Assembly: GCF_028476545.1 (NCBI RefSeq)
Contig: NW_026732596.1
Location: forward strand, 322,501 to 386,500
Length of the DNA: 64,000 nt
Reading direction: 5' to 3'
Source: Physella acuta
Lineage: Eukaryota; Mollusca; Gastropoda; Physidae
Position 1 is the stretch's first letter. Each line of letters starts with the position of its first letter. The translations under genes and the position numbers were made by a program. The notes under the pieces were generated by a model, which had not been told where the DNA came from, searched no databases, and saw nothing but the letters and a program-made list of their open reading frames with translations. Shown one piece after another: positions 36,701 to 47,871 of the stretch.

Positions 36701-39700
36701 TAGAATTAACAATAAGCAGCTCTAAGAAAATCTGATTGTAAAGCAAGGTATTTGATAAGAAATTTTTTTTCAAATACTTGGATAAAACTCACCTTTTCAC
36801 TGGTCAAGTACTTGGCAAAAAAGTTCTGTGCGTGTTTGTGCACCTGTGGTTGAGTGGGTCCCTTCTTTCTACTTGACGATACATCATCCAGTTTGTAGCT
36901 TGCAAATATAGACATCACATCTCCTGCATTCTGGTTGAAATGACAAACCAATGAAGGAAGAAACTACAAGCTTAACTTACACACACATACAAGTTACTTA
37001 TTCAAGGCAACATAGAACAAAACTACAAGCTTAACTTACACACACATACAAGTTACTTATTCAAGGCAACATAGAATTAACTACACAGAATAGTTTAATT
37101 TAAAAGGAAACTGACTTGTGAAAATACATCCCACTGTGTTTTGTCGTAACACAGCAATGGTCGCCTAAAGAAATCTTGCAAGGCCCAAAACTTTCTGTAC
37201 AGGTGGTAGTCGATTGGTATTGAGCTGAAAATGTTTTGTATAAATCATGTGATGGCTTTTTGTCATTGTTTTATTCAAGTTGCAGGTTTGAAATTCAAGT
37301 TTCAGTTGACCTCAAAAAAATCTTTTTACCTAGACTGGCTGACATCTTCCACTTCCATGACCTCACCCTGAATAAAAAAAAATAATTACATTTTACCACA
37401 AAAATATGCAATGTTTTAAAACATAAAAAAACACCACTATCTTACAAAAGGTAAGGTATTCTTTTTAAAAAATTTGAGTCTATAGAGGATCTTGACAATC
37501 CTTTAGTCAGCCACATACTGTGATATCCTATTGCAAACTTAAGTTAATCTATTGCAAGCACTACCACTCAATCATGGTTTCTAAGAATTCCTTCAATAAA
37601 TCAATCCTTAAAATATGTTAACTTTTAATTAAAGAACAGTGAAAAAAATCCTTTATATGTGTATTATGTAAACTCTCAGGACCAGCTTTGTGAAAGCCAG
37701 ACTGGCAACTGTGACATCAATTGTCCCACCATCAACAAAAGCCATATAAACTTCTGTATCAAGCAAAAACTCAGGGCAAGGATGGTTATCATCATAGAGT
37801 CTACATTAAATTATATATTCTAATAGATATGCACATGACTAGTGCATAATATACATAATATGCAAGTAAAAATAAGATATGCTTTCTCTAACTGTTATTT
37901 TTATTTGGTTTTAACCATACTGCTACTTAAAGTTCCTTGATTTATATTTTATCGTTTAAAATAAAAATGTCTACATAATTTTGTAAAATAAGCAAATTTA
38001 TCAAATTAAGAAAAAGTTCCTAAGAATGCATAGCTAATTTGAGTGCAATAAAAGAAAGGAATTGTTAAAAAACTTACATTTCCTTGGTTCTCTTGCTTGG
38101 CATAAATGGTTACATTCTCTAAGTTGAACTGACTTGCAAGATTCAAAGCTATTTGGAAAAAAAAAGTGAATTTTGTTTCACATAATTTTTTTAAAATGCC
38201 TTAATTAAAATAATTATTTTAGACTTTTTTTTAGAAAAAAAAATACCTGATTTTTCTGATAGAGGAAATAATCTTGACAAGAACAATTGAATTCTTCCAC
38301 AAAATACTGTATTCTGAGATTTTGAGAGTCTTCTAATTAAATCTAGAGGAAAAATAATATTCTCATTATGTAAGAAAACAAAACTGACAAAATATCTAAT
38401 TGCTATCCACAATAAACAAATACTATGTAAACACTTCAGTAGTTTGTGAGCATACAATTAAAGCTAGTGATAAACTTCACCGAATAAACTTTTATAGTTA
38501 CAAATTAAATAAAAAGTTATCAGTCAGTTCTCACCATTGCACATTCTAAGGAGGTAGTTTTTTCCTGATTCATAGAAAGGTTCCTGAAGTGGACACATTA
38601 TTTTTTATTAAGAATCATTTAATGACATAAGAATAGTTACACAAAAAAAAACCATAAAAGCAAAGCATTTTGACATCATGTTACTTGTAAGTTTGAAATT
38701 ATGTGAACAATATAACAAATTAAAAACATTTATAATTACAGATTTCCAGACAGTGACTTTATCTTCCACCAGGTCAAATATATCTTCACAGTGTTTGATT
38801 GTCAGCATATCAAAGATGTCTGCCATCATGAGGAATGGTGTTGAGGGTGAACACATATCTAAACCAACAAAAAAAATTTCAAGTTAGTCACTGATATTTG
38901 GTACTCAAGTATGTGTGGCAATATGTGGGCATGGCTCATCTATAAGCACACTGGTGTTTAAATACAATGCAAGTTTATTCAAGAATTTAAGAGGTTCAAG
39001 GTGCAACAATTTAAAACACTTGCCTTGTTTCACAGCTTGAATAGCAAATGTTATGACTGTCTTTAGAACACCAGCATTTGACACATCAGACTGTTTGAAG
39101 TTTAAATAGTTAGGTAAATTTGTGTGTAAGTTAAATGTATAGAACAGTTCATAAATAGAATAAATATAACAACCCTTTTCTCAATGTTAACCAAATTTTT
39201 TAAATTTACTCTTGAAGTTGACAAGTAAATTGAAGTATAGTAGAGGAATAATTTTTATAGATATTTGTGATACCATTGTTTGTATTTTTAAACAGATCTT
39301 TCTTAACCTTATCTTCAACTGTATATCTTAAAACAAATAAAAGAATCTTATAACAAAAGTTTAGGCCTATAATTTTATACTTACTATTTTTCGACACAGG
39401 ATATCTCGAAAAACCTGATCCAAGACTGTTCTTTTTTCAAGTCCACTATTAAAGATTGAATTTGAAATGCATCCAATGGATATAACATGGGCTTTCATTA
39501 CCCCATCACATTAAATTTAACATTGATTGTTGCAAAAATGAAAGAAATCTGTCATATTACATCATCCAGTATTTACCTAACCATGAACTTTCTAATAAAG
39601 TAAAGGAGTTCAGATTTACCTCTACAGAAATTAGGGGATTATTTACTTATATTGGTATCTAATGAAAAAGAACCAAAGAGTACTTACATGTTATCCTGGT

Positions 39701-41243
39701 ATTCTTCAACTTGTGCCAATAAACTTTCAACATCCCCTGTTCCAAGGGATTTTTCAAGCACATCCTATAAATAATAGAAACATTATGATTTTACAATTAC
39801 ATGTTATGATAGAGTTCACAGTGAAGCAACTATCCTCCATTAACCAACCTTGTGAAAAAGCAATTGGCTTGGTACCAATAATGAAAAAGTTCCATAAAAA
39901 CATACCACACTCATCACACCAACTTGCCATATAATATAGTAAAATGTAGGGCCCTAATACAAATTTGAGTTATTTAAATGAAAATTCATCAGCTATTTAT
40001 TAAAACTAGTTTACTTTCTCTAAAAGTTGGAGATTTGTTCAAATATTTATTTTTACTGCATGCTAGAGAGAGTGTTTTTAGACATTGAGTCTATTTAGTA
40101 AAAAGTAGGATGGAATTAGGCCTTTAAATGGATTTTTGGATGGCTGATATTAAATAGACTCTTCTGAAAATATGTGTGTTAGGTTGTTAGTTATATTGTA
40201 ATTTCGTCTAGCACTAGGAATGTCATTGACATTAGCCATTCATATTATATGAATTTAGTTAACTACCACTAACCTAACACCCTTTTTTAAGAAGATTCAA
40301 TTACTGTACCATTTTTTCGACACTGAAATAAATATAAGTTAGAAATCCACAGGTTTTTTACTTTCTAGTATAGTCCTACAGAGTATAGAGGAAGTATTGT
40401 AAGCATGCACAAAAATCACATGAGATTTTGATAGTTTTTACTGTTTTACTTCTCAGTACTTCAACATAGAGTATGGGGGACTTATTTTAATTGGGCAAAA
40501 ATTACATTTATCAAAATTTTGGTGTTTTATCCGTAATTGAGGATAAACTGGGCTTTGCAATTCTGTCTGTATGTCTGTAAACACAATAACTTGAGTAGCC
40601 TACTGTTACAGCTAGGTTGATGAAATTTCATATACAAGCCGACCCGCGGCGAATAATACGCCGCTATTTAGTTGTTTTATTTTCTACTTTTCCGTAATTC
40701 ATAATTTGAATGCTGCCACTGAAAATATTTGCTTTAAAACCCTCCTTCCCCCCCCCCCCACCCCCGTGAAAGCAGTCTCCTCTTAGTTGCCTCCCCTAAG
40801 TTTAAAATCGTTTCAAGTGACAACAGACATAAACCATATTTTAAAAATTTTGAGACATCTTTGCACTGATGTTTTTTAGGTTACCATTGGCCAACCGATC
40901 ATTCAGAATGGACACAAAAGTACACACACACATACACAGGTGACAGATTATGAGATTAATCCTTTCCCCCCCCCCCCCCCCCCCTCCCCCAGCGATTGTC
41001 AGACTTTGACAGTCACACACACAGTGTTCAGTATGACATGACAAGTGTGACAGTTAATGAAGTTAATTTTCTTAGTCGCAACTCTCTGAAATTATTGCAA
41101 TAATCATAAAATAGGGCAATTATTAACTATAATTAATTTAGATCTAAAACCTGAATAGCGTTTCAAGCAGAAAACTTGTTTTTTACCTTAAACTTAGCTC
41201 TAGCTCTATCGAACTCCAAAACTATTGTGTCGGATGCAGCCAT
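33761..41243 (-). CDS. THOC1: THO complex subunit 1 (THOC1)
   Basis: Exons in transcript order: 41243-41187, 39764-39688, 39445-39385, 39090-39024, 38858-38740, 38583-38535, 38342-38247, 38148-38078, 37367-37330, 37224-37116, 36930-36793, 36680-36580, 36377-36260, 36000-35903, 35473-35258, 35148-34998, 34749-34641, 34419-34238, 33856-33761. They total 1953 nt: 650 residues (human 657). THOC1 is a scaffold of the nuclear THO/TREX complex, which couples transcription to mRNA export. Family blocks seen: [100 protein letters not shown], a basic likely NLS ([10 protein letters not shown], about residue 400), [43 protein letters not shown]. An acidic linker precedes the C-terminal death domain ([16 protein letters not shown]...GLGQIFDAF, about 565-645). 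The intron after exon 4 uses a GC donor. It shares a head-to-head spacer with SLC35B3. Confidence 0.97.
36077..36205. repeat. 129-bp segment, copy 1, in a THOC1 intron
   Basis: Nearly identical to 37672-37800. It begins ACTCTCAGG and ends CATAGAGT (5-bp inverted ends). On the minus strand it is open throughout ([16 protein letters not shown]...[11 protein letters not shown]). Not homologous to THOC1 as far as I can tell. Confidence 0.85.
36959..37079. repeat. 60-bp direct tandem duplication
   Basis: Two near-exact copies of a unit starting AACTACAAGCTTAACTTACA, in the THOC1 intron between exons 10 and 11. Recent by its identity. Confidence 0.9.
37672..37800. repeat. 129-bp segment, copy 2, in another THOC1 intron
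   Basis: Second copy of 36077-36205 with a handful of substitutions; also open on the minus strand. Lies between THOC1 exons 8 and 9. Confidence 0.85.
40360..40660. repeat. Truncated hairpin-start repeat
   Basis: TTTACTTTCTAGTATAG...GAGGAAGTATTGTAAGC and GTTACAGCTAGGTTGATG, as at 28826. It stops near 40640, where a different repeat begins (CCGACCCGCGGCGAATAA). In THOC1 intron 1. Confidence 0.65.
40638..40825. repeat. Repeat family copy (AATTCATAATTTGAATGCTGCC)
   Basis: GAATGCTGCCACTGAAA, TTTGCTTTAAAAC, C runs, GTGAAAGCAGTCTCCT and CCTCCCCTAAGTTTAAAAT recur in the same order at 41745-41935. One copy lies in THOC1 intron 1, the other upstream of the gene. Confidence 0.75.
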
Positions 41244-42689
41244 TTTGTGATTGGCTGTCCAGGAATGAAATAAATTTTAAGACTAACCTTCTTTAACTTT
41301 CAAGCCCGTTTATTCTAAAGAAAGTGTGAGAAACACCAGAAAGATCTAGATATCTAGGTCTTATCATTTGACACATCAAATAGATTAGTAAAGATAGAAC
41401 ATCATAATAATATATCTAGGCCTAAATAAAAAGATAGATAGATTAAATCAGTTAGGTCTGAAATTTAAAAAATAAATAGGCTACTGTAATTTTTAGAATC
41501 ATAAAGCGTATGTTTAACTGGCAATTGTAAGGAAAAAACATCGAAAGTGGAACTGCAACGTTTATGGGCCTAGGACCCTAGGTACACTAGATTCTAGATC
41601 TCAGGATCTATAAGCCCTACACTATACTACACTGATTGACATTGTAAAATGTAATCTATTGTCAGACAGTAATACCTGAATAAAAAGAAAATCGATCTAT
41701 AGAACATTATTATAATAACCTAGACTTATGTAGTATTTAGTTCTTGTTTTTTTTCTACTTTTCAGTAATTCATAATTTGTGAATTCGACAGTACCAATGC
41801 TGCCACTGAAATATTTGCTTTAAAACACTAAAACCCTCCTTTCCCCCACCCACCCCCCAACTCCCCCCCCCCTCGTGAAAGCAGCCTCCTTTTAGTTACC
41901 TCCCCTAAGTTTAAAATTGTTTCGAACTAAATTATCTGCCCCTAATAGCTGTCACTAAACCCGTCTCTACGATTGTAAACATTTAGCGTGAACCACAGCT
42001 CACCAGATTATGTGGGGAGGGGGGTGGTAGCGATATGCCTAGAGAGGAAGAGAGGGGACTGCTAGGCGCGCTTACAGCTTTGTGTTTTCTAGGGTCTCCA
42101 AGAAGAGAATTATATATAGTATAGATATTTATAGCAGTAGGAGTAGCCTAAAGAATCGATAGGCCTAGGCCTATTGAATTAAATTTACTGGATTAGATCT
42201 AGATCTATAACAGTTTAGACTTTAGAGACTGGTAACAGTTACTATTTAGTAACTATTTACGAGTCTTTATAATGTTAGGGCTGCCTAAAGCGTCATTGGT
42301 TTTTTTTGTCACTGTCTAGTTTTAAATGCATACTGATAATTAGTGATAATGATATATCAGAGTTTTACCTTACACGTAATTTAGGCCCTTATTTTGTCAT
42401 ATTTATCACTAAAAATATTTTCTATATAAGTTCTGTAAAAATTCTTGAATTTTATTTCTAGTAGGCCTATACTCCATGTGATCATAGTTAAATAGTTAAA
42501 TAGTAGTATCAAAATTACTGTTTAAAAGACTTAATTAGGCCTACATGATTTATTTAATATATAGGGCTAGGGTATTATGATAGTATTATCATTAATATTT
42601 CATCAGTCCTTTTTTTTAATAATTAAATTTTATATTGAAAGATATTTTTGTAAATCCATTCATTTTAATAATTTATGTTGTTTTTTCAG
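41244..42689. promoter_or_regulatory. THOC1/SLC35B3 head-to-head spacer
   Basis: THOC1 reads left from 41243 and SLC35B3 right from 42690, so both promoters should lie here. GATTGGCTGTCC (inverted CCAAT-like) sits just beside the THOC1 start. The THOC1 start context CAAAATGGCTGC resembles the YY1/TISU element. A repeat copy occupies 41745-41935. A non-coding first exon of SLC35B3 probably lies in the spacer but I cannot place it. Confidence 0.45.
41745..41935. repeat. Second copy of the 40638-40825 repeat
   Basis: CTACTTTTCAGTAATTCATA, TGCTGCCACTGAAATATTTG, C-rich block, GAAAGCAGCCTCCTTTTAG, CCTCCCCTAAGTTTAAAAT. Confidence 0.75.
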
Positions 42690-42694
42690 TTGCA

Positions 42695-42727
42695 ATGGAA
42701 AGGCTTTCTTCAGAACTTGTAGCATAG
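42695..42727 (+). promoter_or_regulatory. Short upstream ORF in the SLC35B3 leader
   Basis: After an acceptor at 42688-42689 the leader holds ATG...TAG encoding MERLSSELVA, ending 22 bp before the main start at 42750. It could lower translation of the main ORF; this is inference. Confidence 0.5.
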
Positions 42728-42749
42728 AATTTTCTGAAAAATCCCTGTA

Positions 42750-45603
42750 ATGGCTCAATTGTTTTCCCCAGCAAGTCTGAGGCAGAATGCAACGTTTTCC
42801 ATTAAATCAACAGTTACACCTATAAGCTCAACATCAATAAAAATGCCAGAAGGGAAAGAAACCAAAGAAGTTGTTCAGCTGTGGTGCTTTGACTTAACAA
42901 ATTTGTCTCGAACATGGCAATTTATTATCCTAACAGCTTTGACTTTCGCTTTTTATCTTGTTTATGGGTATATGCAGGTAAATATACGTTTTAACGCAAC
43001 CATACTTTAAAAATCTATACAAGATTACAAATATGTAGGGGTTGTCCGTAAATGATATTACTCACCTGTGGGGTTTATTTTTACTTAGTTTCATTCTCAT
43101 GTAAAGGGGTAAGAAAATATGATATAGCATGCATTGTTTTTCTCAGTAATAAATATAAGTGAAAAATTTATGTCTGTAAAAGCAATGTTTGTTGGATAGA
43201 ACATATTGATGTTATTAATGTGGGCTGGATGTAGTTTTTTATGGGGTGGAGTTGTAAAAATCAGTTACAATTATTGGTTTAATTATTACAGGCACAAAAA
43301 TGTGTGCATACACTTTGCTAATATGTATTTTGAATTTATCCTTTTAGGAATTGATATTTAAACTTGAAGGATTTAAACCTTTTGGTTGGTACCTGACCTT
43401 AGTCCAGTTTGCATACTACACTGGTTTTGGTATTGCTGAGCTGAATCTAAAAGTAGACAAAAGTCGAAAGTATGTGCCAAAGTTTACTCATGCAATTGGT
43501 ATTTTTATACTTTTTATCTTAAATGTTAGAGAAAATAAAATCAAGTATATTTAGGCCTGCTTGCTTTCTGCACATCTTGTTTATGAAGAACATACATTTT
43601 TATTCACTTCTTGGTTTTATATGTATAAAATTATCTGGCAATTTATATATTTAAACATCATTTGCCTTTCAGAATTCCACTGAGGATGTATCTATTGCTT
43701 GCTTTTCTTACAGTAGCAACAATGGGTCTTTCCAACACATCAGTTGGTTATTTAAACTACCCAACACAAGTTATATTCAAATGCTGTAAGCTTATACCAG
43801 TATTAATAGGTGGAATTCTTATACAAGGTAAGGGTGGGTGTATACATGAAAAACTGTATTTTATTACAAAGATGTTAAATTGAGGCTGCAGTTTTGATTC
43901 TAAGAGAGTATTTTCATGTTATGCACATCAGTACAACAGTAAAATGATGTTTGTATTTATTATTGAGTATGCTTGAGAAATTTTGGTCTGATTTCTTAAA
44001 TTGGGCACGTTTGTATATTTCCTATTAGGAAAAAGGTTTAGCTGGATTGATATCACAGCCTGCTTTTGTATGAGTATAGGCCTCATCCTATTCACTTTAG
44101 CAGACAGTGCTGTTTCTCCAAACTTCAACACTTATGGTATGTTTACACTAATACTAACAGTATACATAAACTTAATCAACATTTGCTTTGTATTTTTTTA
44201 GACATTTAAAAAAAACTAAATGAATTATATCCAAGTATTTGATCATTAAATAATTACTGCTACTTTTTTAACACAGTGTAAATATATATTCTTTAAGGTA
44301 TTACTCTGATCTCACTTGCTTTATGTGCTGATGGTGCTATTGGCAATGTCCAAGAAAAGACACTCAAGCAATATGGTGCTAGTAATGGTGAAATGGTAGG
44401 TTTATTTATACTCTTTTTATTATGATAACATGAGTCCATAAATGAATGTTCTTCACATTAAATTATGTTGATAAACATAAGAATGCATCATTGCTAATCC
44501 AAAAGTTTTGAGATTGCTTCCTATTTCTTGTTTATAGTTAGTCCAGTAGTCCATTCAGTATGGATAGATACCCAACATAAATTGGGAAGTTTGGCAGAGT
44601 GATGCCCACACACATCACTATTTATACAAACTTTTTTCCCTATATGATATCGGCCATGACGTCCTTAGTGATATTTTCCTTTCAAAGATTTTTATTAGTG
44701 GTTTCTAATTTTTTTTAAGTTTCTTTCAGTGTTTACATCTTGCTTGTTTTTAACTATAGGTACTTTATTCCTATGGAATTGGATTCATCTACATTTTTGT
44801 TGGCTTGATTGTGTCAGGCAGCCTTTTACCTGCTTTTTACTTTTGTCAGCAGGTGAGTTTGTCTCGAATTGCTTCCATTTTACTATTAAAATATTGTTTA
44901 TCATTTTGTGCATATTTATCTACAGTGTAATTTACCTTTTTATTTTTCAGTATCCTATTGAGACATATGGGTATGCAGTTGTTTTTTCAGTGACCGGATA
45001 TTTAGGGCTCTACATTGTTCTTACAACTGTGAAATGTTTTGGTGCTTTGATTGCTGTCACAGGTATTTAATTTTGACCAAGTAAATTTAGATTTTTACAA
45101 TTTTACAAGTTAATTAACCATATACTTTAATATGTGCCTCAAGATTAATTTATAAACTCCTTCCATCTTTTCAGTAACTACCTGTCGAAAAGCTGTGACT
45201 ATTGTATTGTCCTTTATGTTTTTTGCCAAGCCTTTTACATTCCAGTAAGTTCAATTTCATTTGAATAAATAAATAATTTTTTATAAATAATGTTAACAGT
45301 TAGTGAGTTAAGTCCCTTTCCATGACTTGGAGTCTAATTTAGGTTATGCTAGAAACCTTTTTTCATTTAAACTGGTTTCCCAGCTTATATTTTTTGGTCT
45401 CGCTTTAACCATTTCTTGTGTAAACTCTCTATTTTTCCTACTTGTCTAGGTACCTGTGGTCAGGACTGGTTGTGTTACTGGGTATTTATCTCAACCTGTA
45501 CAGCAAGAACAAAGCAAGCTGGGATGCCAAAATTCTCCACTTCCTGCAGAAATATGGTGTAGTTACAAAGAAAAAAACTCTACTCCCAGAGAACATTGTT
45601 TGA
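42750..45603 (+). CDS. SLC35B3: PAPS transporter 2 (SLC35B3)
   Basis: Exons: 42750-42977, 43348-43469, 43673-43827, 44029-44136, 44298-44395, 44760-44852, 44951-45062, 45175-45244, 45450-45603. They total 1140 nt, 379 residues plus stop. It moves the sulfate donor 3'-phosphoadenosine 5'-phosphosulfate from cytosol into the Golgi for sulfation of glycans and proteins. It is a multi-span nucleotide-sugar-transporter-type membrane protein. Diagnostic stretches are FGWYLTLVQFAYYTGFGIAE, TMGLSNTSVGYLNYPTQVIF, KCCKLIPVLIGGI, IQGKRFSWIDI, FTLADSAVSPNFN, IGNVQEKTLKQYGAS, YSYGIGFIYI, ETYGYAVVFSVTGYLG, TTCRKAVTIVLSF and FAKPFTFQYLWSGLVVLLGI. These match SLC35B3 better than SLC35B2. The hydrophilic N-terminus (about 30 residues) and basic C-terminus face the cytosol by family topology. 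A leader uORF precedes it; no breaks seen. Confidence 0.96.
44485..44660 (+). repeat. Decayed SINE fragment in an SLC35B3 intron
   Basis: GCTAATCCAAAAGTTTTGAGA followed by TAGTCCAGTAGTCCATTCAG and GATACCCAACATAAATTGGG loosely parallels the SINE body at 6890-7000. Confidence 0.35.
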
Positions 45604-47871
45604 TGTATATTATGTTTGCTAGCTTCTCAATACTTAGTGGGGGCAAATATTAGGTTAAATAATGATAGTTGTCATTTTTATCAAATTATGCCAAGAATAA
45701 CTAATTTCTTACTGAACTTATTAAATTTATGCTAATAGGTGTGTGTTTTAGTACTTAACTCTTTAGTGTGTAAGGTTTAACATTTTTTTAATTTCATATT
45801 TATCTGTGTCACTTGTTAAAGAATTCCACTTGTGTTTCCTGCTGATTTTTATTTGTTTATTTTTATCCCTTTGACTAGACATAATTTTAACAATAACAAC
45901 TGTGATAGTTTGTGTTATCATCTGCTGTGATGCTAGTAGTTAAAAAATCACAAGCCATGTAATATTATTATATCAGATTGTATTAAATCTAACATATTTC
46001 TCTGTAACAGATATATTTGATGTACTATGGACATTAGAGCCAATTATTTATGCAATTAGTGTGATTAGCTGGTAGCTCTTTCAATTTTATAAAGCCTGAA
46101 AGTGCCTATTCAAATTGGTTTTATATATTTTTTTCTACACATCACTCATCAACAAATGTGCTTAAAGAATTGAAAATCTGAAATTACATGTTATGGAAGG
46201 GTCGTTTATATTTGATATAACACAAAGAGGAAAGAGGGTTTAGACTTTATAAGGTTTTATTTATATTTATTAAGCTGGTTATTCATATTTTTTAAATTTA
46301 AGTATTGTTGTTTTTCTAGTGGAGGAAGAGGGCGTGTCTGTTTTTTTATAGTTTGTCATGGATATGTATAGAATACATCAAAGTTTATTGTTGTTAACAG
46401 AATATTAATAGATTTTGTTAGAGAATGAGATGATAAATGGGCTTGCACTAATTTGTCTTGAAAGAAATGTTATTCAACTGGTAAGATTGCAGTGAAATTA
46501 TTCAAACTCATTCATATGTAATAAAAGTTTTTTTTTTTTAAATTGAAATACACTTATATTTATTTTTATTCTGGTTTCAACAAACTCTATAATATATTAT
46601 TGGTAATGTCAATGTTTGAAGGTAAATTTCGTAAAATATTTTATTGAACTATTAAATATGTGTGGATTTGTAAATAATTGGGCAGAATACATTTTGTTAT
46701 TATTGAAAAACACATTTTATGTGTTGCTGGTGATTTCTCATGGTTATTTATTTTTTGTAAATATGTAAAAACTATGTTTTGGAATATGCTTATGTATGTT
46801 ACATTCAAACAATAGACAATATTAATGCTTATAAAATTTCAACCTATCAATAAATTTCTAATGATTTAGCAAGATGTTACTCAATTAAAGTTTAGATAAT
46901 TAAAAAAAGTTTTTTTAGAACAATAATAATTTTGTACCTTCATAAAAGTTTGGCTGTGGCATACTTTTAAGTACGCATATCCTGTATTGATTTCTATAGC
47001 CTAAAAATAAATGTAAAGCATTAGTCCTCTTGGTAATACATTTTATTTTTAACAATGTACCAGCCTTCAAAAACAGGGCAATTTATTAAGCTACTCAAAC
47101 AATATTGTTTTAGTTATGCTTGCTAACTTTATTTCATTATCTGACTTTGTACAACATATTCACATAAAACTGTATTCGTTAGTTAATTGTGAATGAGCAT
47201 CTAATTATTAATTATTACACGTTTTTGTATTGAAGAAGCAATCTCACTTTTTTAATGCTAAAAGTTGATAACTGCTTTTCAACTTTTTGATTTTTATTTA
47301 AAATTTTCTAAAAGCGGTTCATTTTTTTTTAGAGTATTGTATAATGTATTTTTCTTTAGTTGGGTTTTGTTGTATTAGCCAAAAAAGTTCTAACAGAAAA
47401 AGCTTATTATCTGCTTGAAAAAATAAGGGCACTCGGTAAAAGTACTAATATGTAAGATTCTTTGGCTTTGAAATATTGTTCCTTAAATTGGGCTGAAAAT
47501 ATTTTACACTGGTCTAAAGATAAGCAATAAAGGTATGCACAGGTTTCTGTTGTGTTTTTTATTCTTACATTACAGATAGGCATTTATTATTCTCTGCTGT
47601 CATTTTTAATAAGCTGTCTTTTTTTTTTTTTGGCCCAAAAAATATTCACAACAACAGAGTGTTGCATTTTCTAGCTTTTTTTATTTGCCATAAAAATCTG
47701 TCACATATAAATCATACAACACAAATGTAAAAATGTGTGTAAATCTGCTTGATATAAACATATACAGAATTTATAAAAATACAAGAATACCTAAAATGTT
47801 TATTTACATAATATCTCAACAAGTCGATCACGTTAACTGTAATCCTCACACACTCATCAACACTAGTCCAA
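45604..47871. other. SLC35B3 3'UTR and SLC35B3-MUTYH convergent spacer
   Basis: AT-rich with no exons. Candidate plus-strand polyadenylation signals AATAAA near 46520, 46850 and 47527; a minus-strand one (TTTATT) near 47680 would serve MUTYH. Confidence 0.5.
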
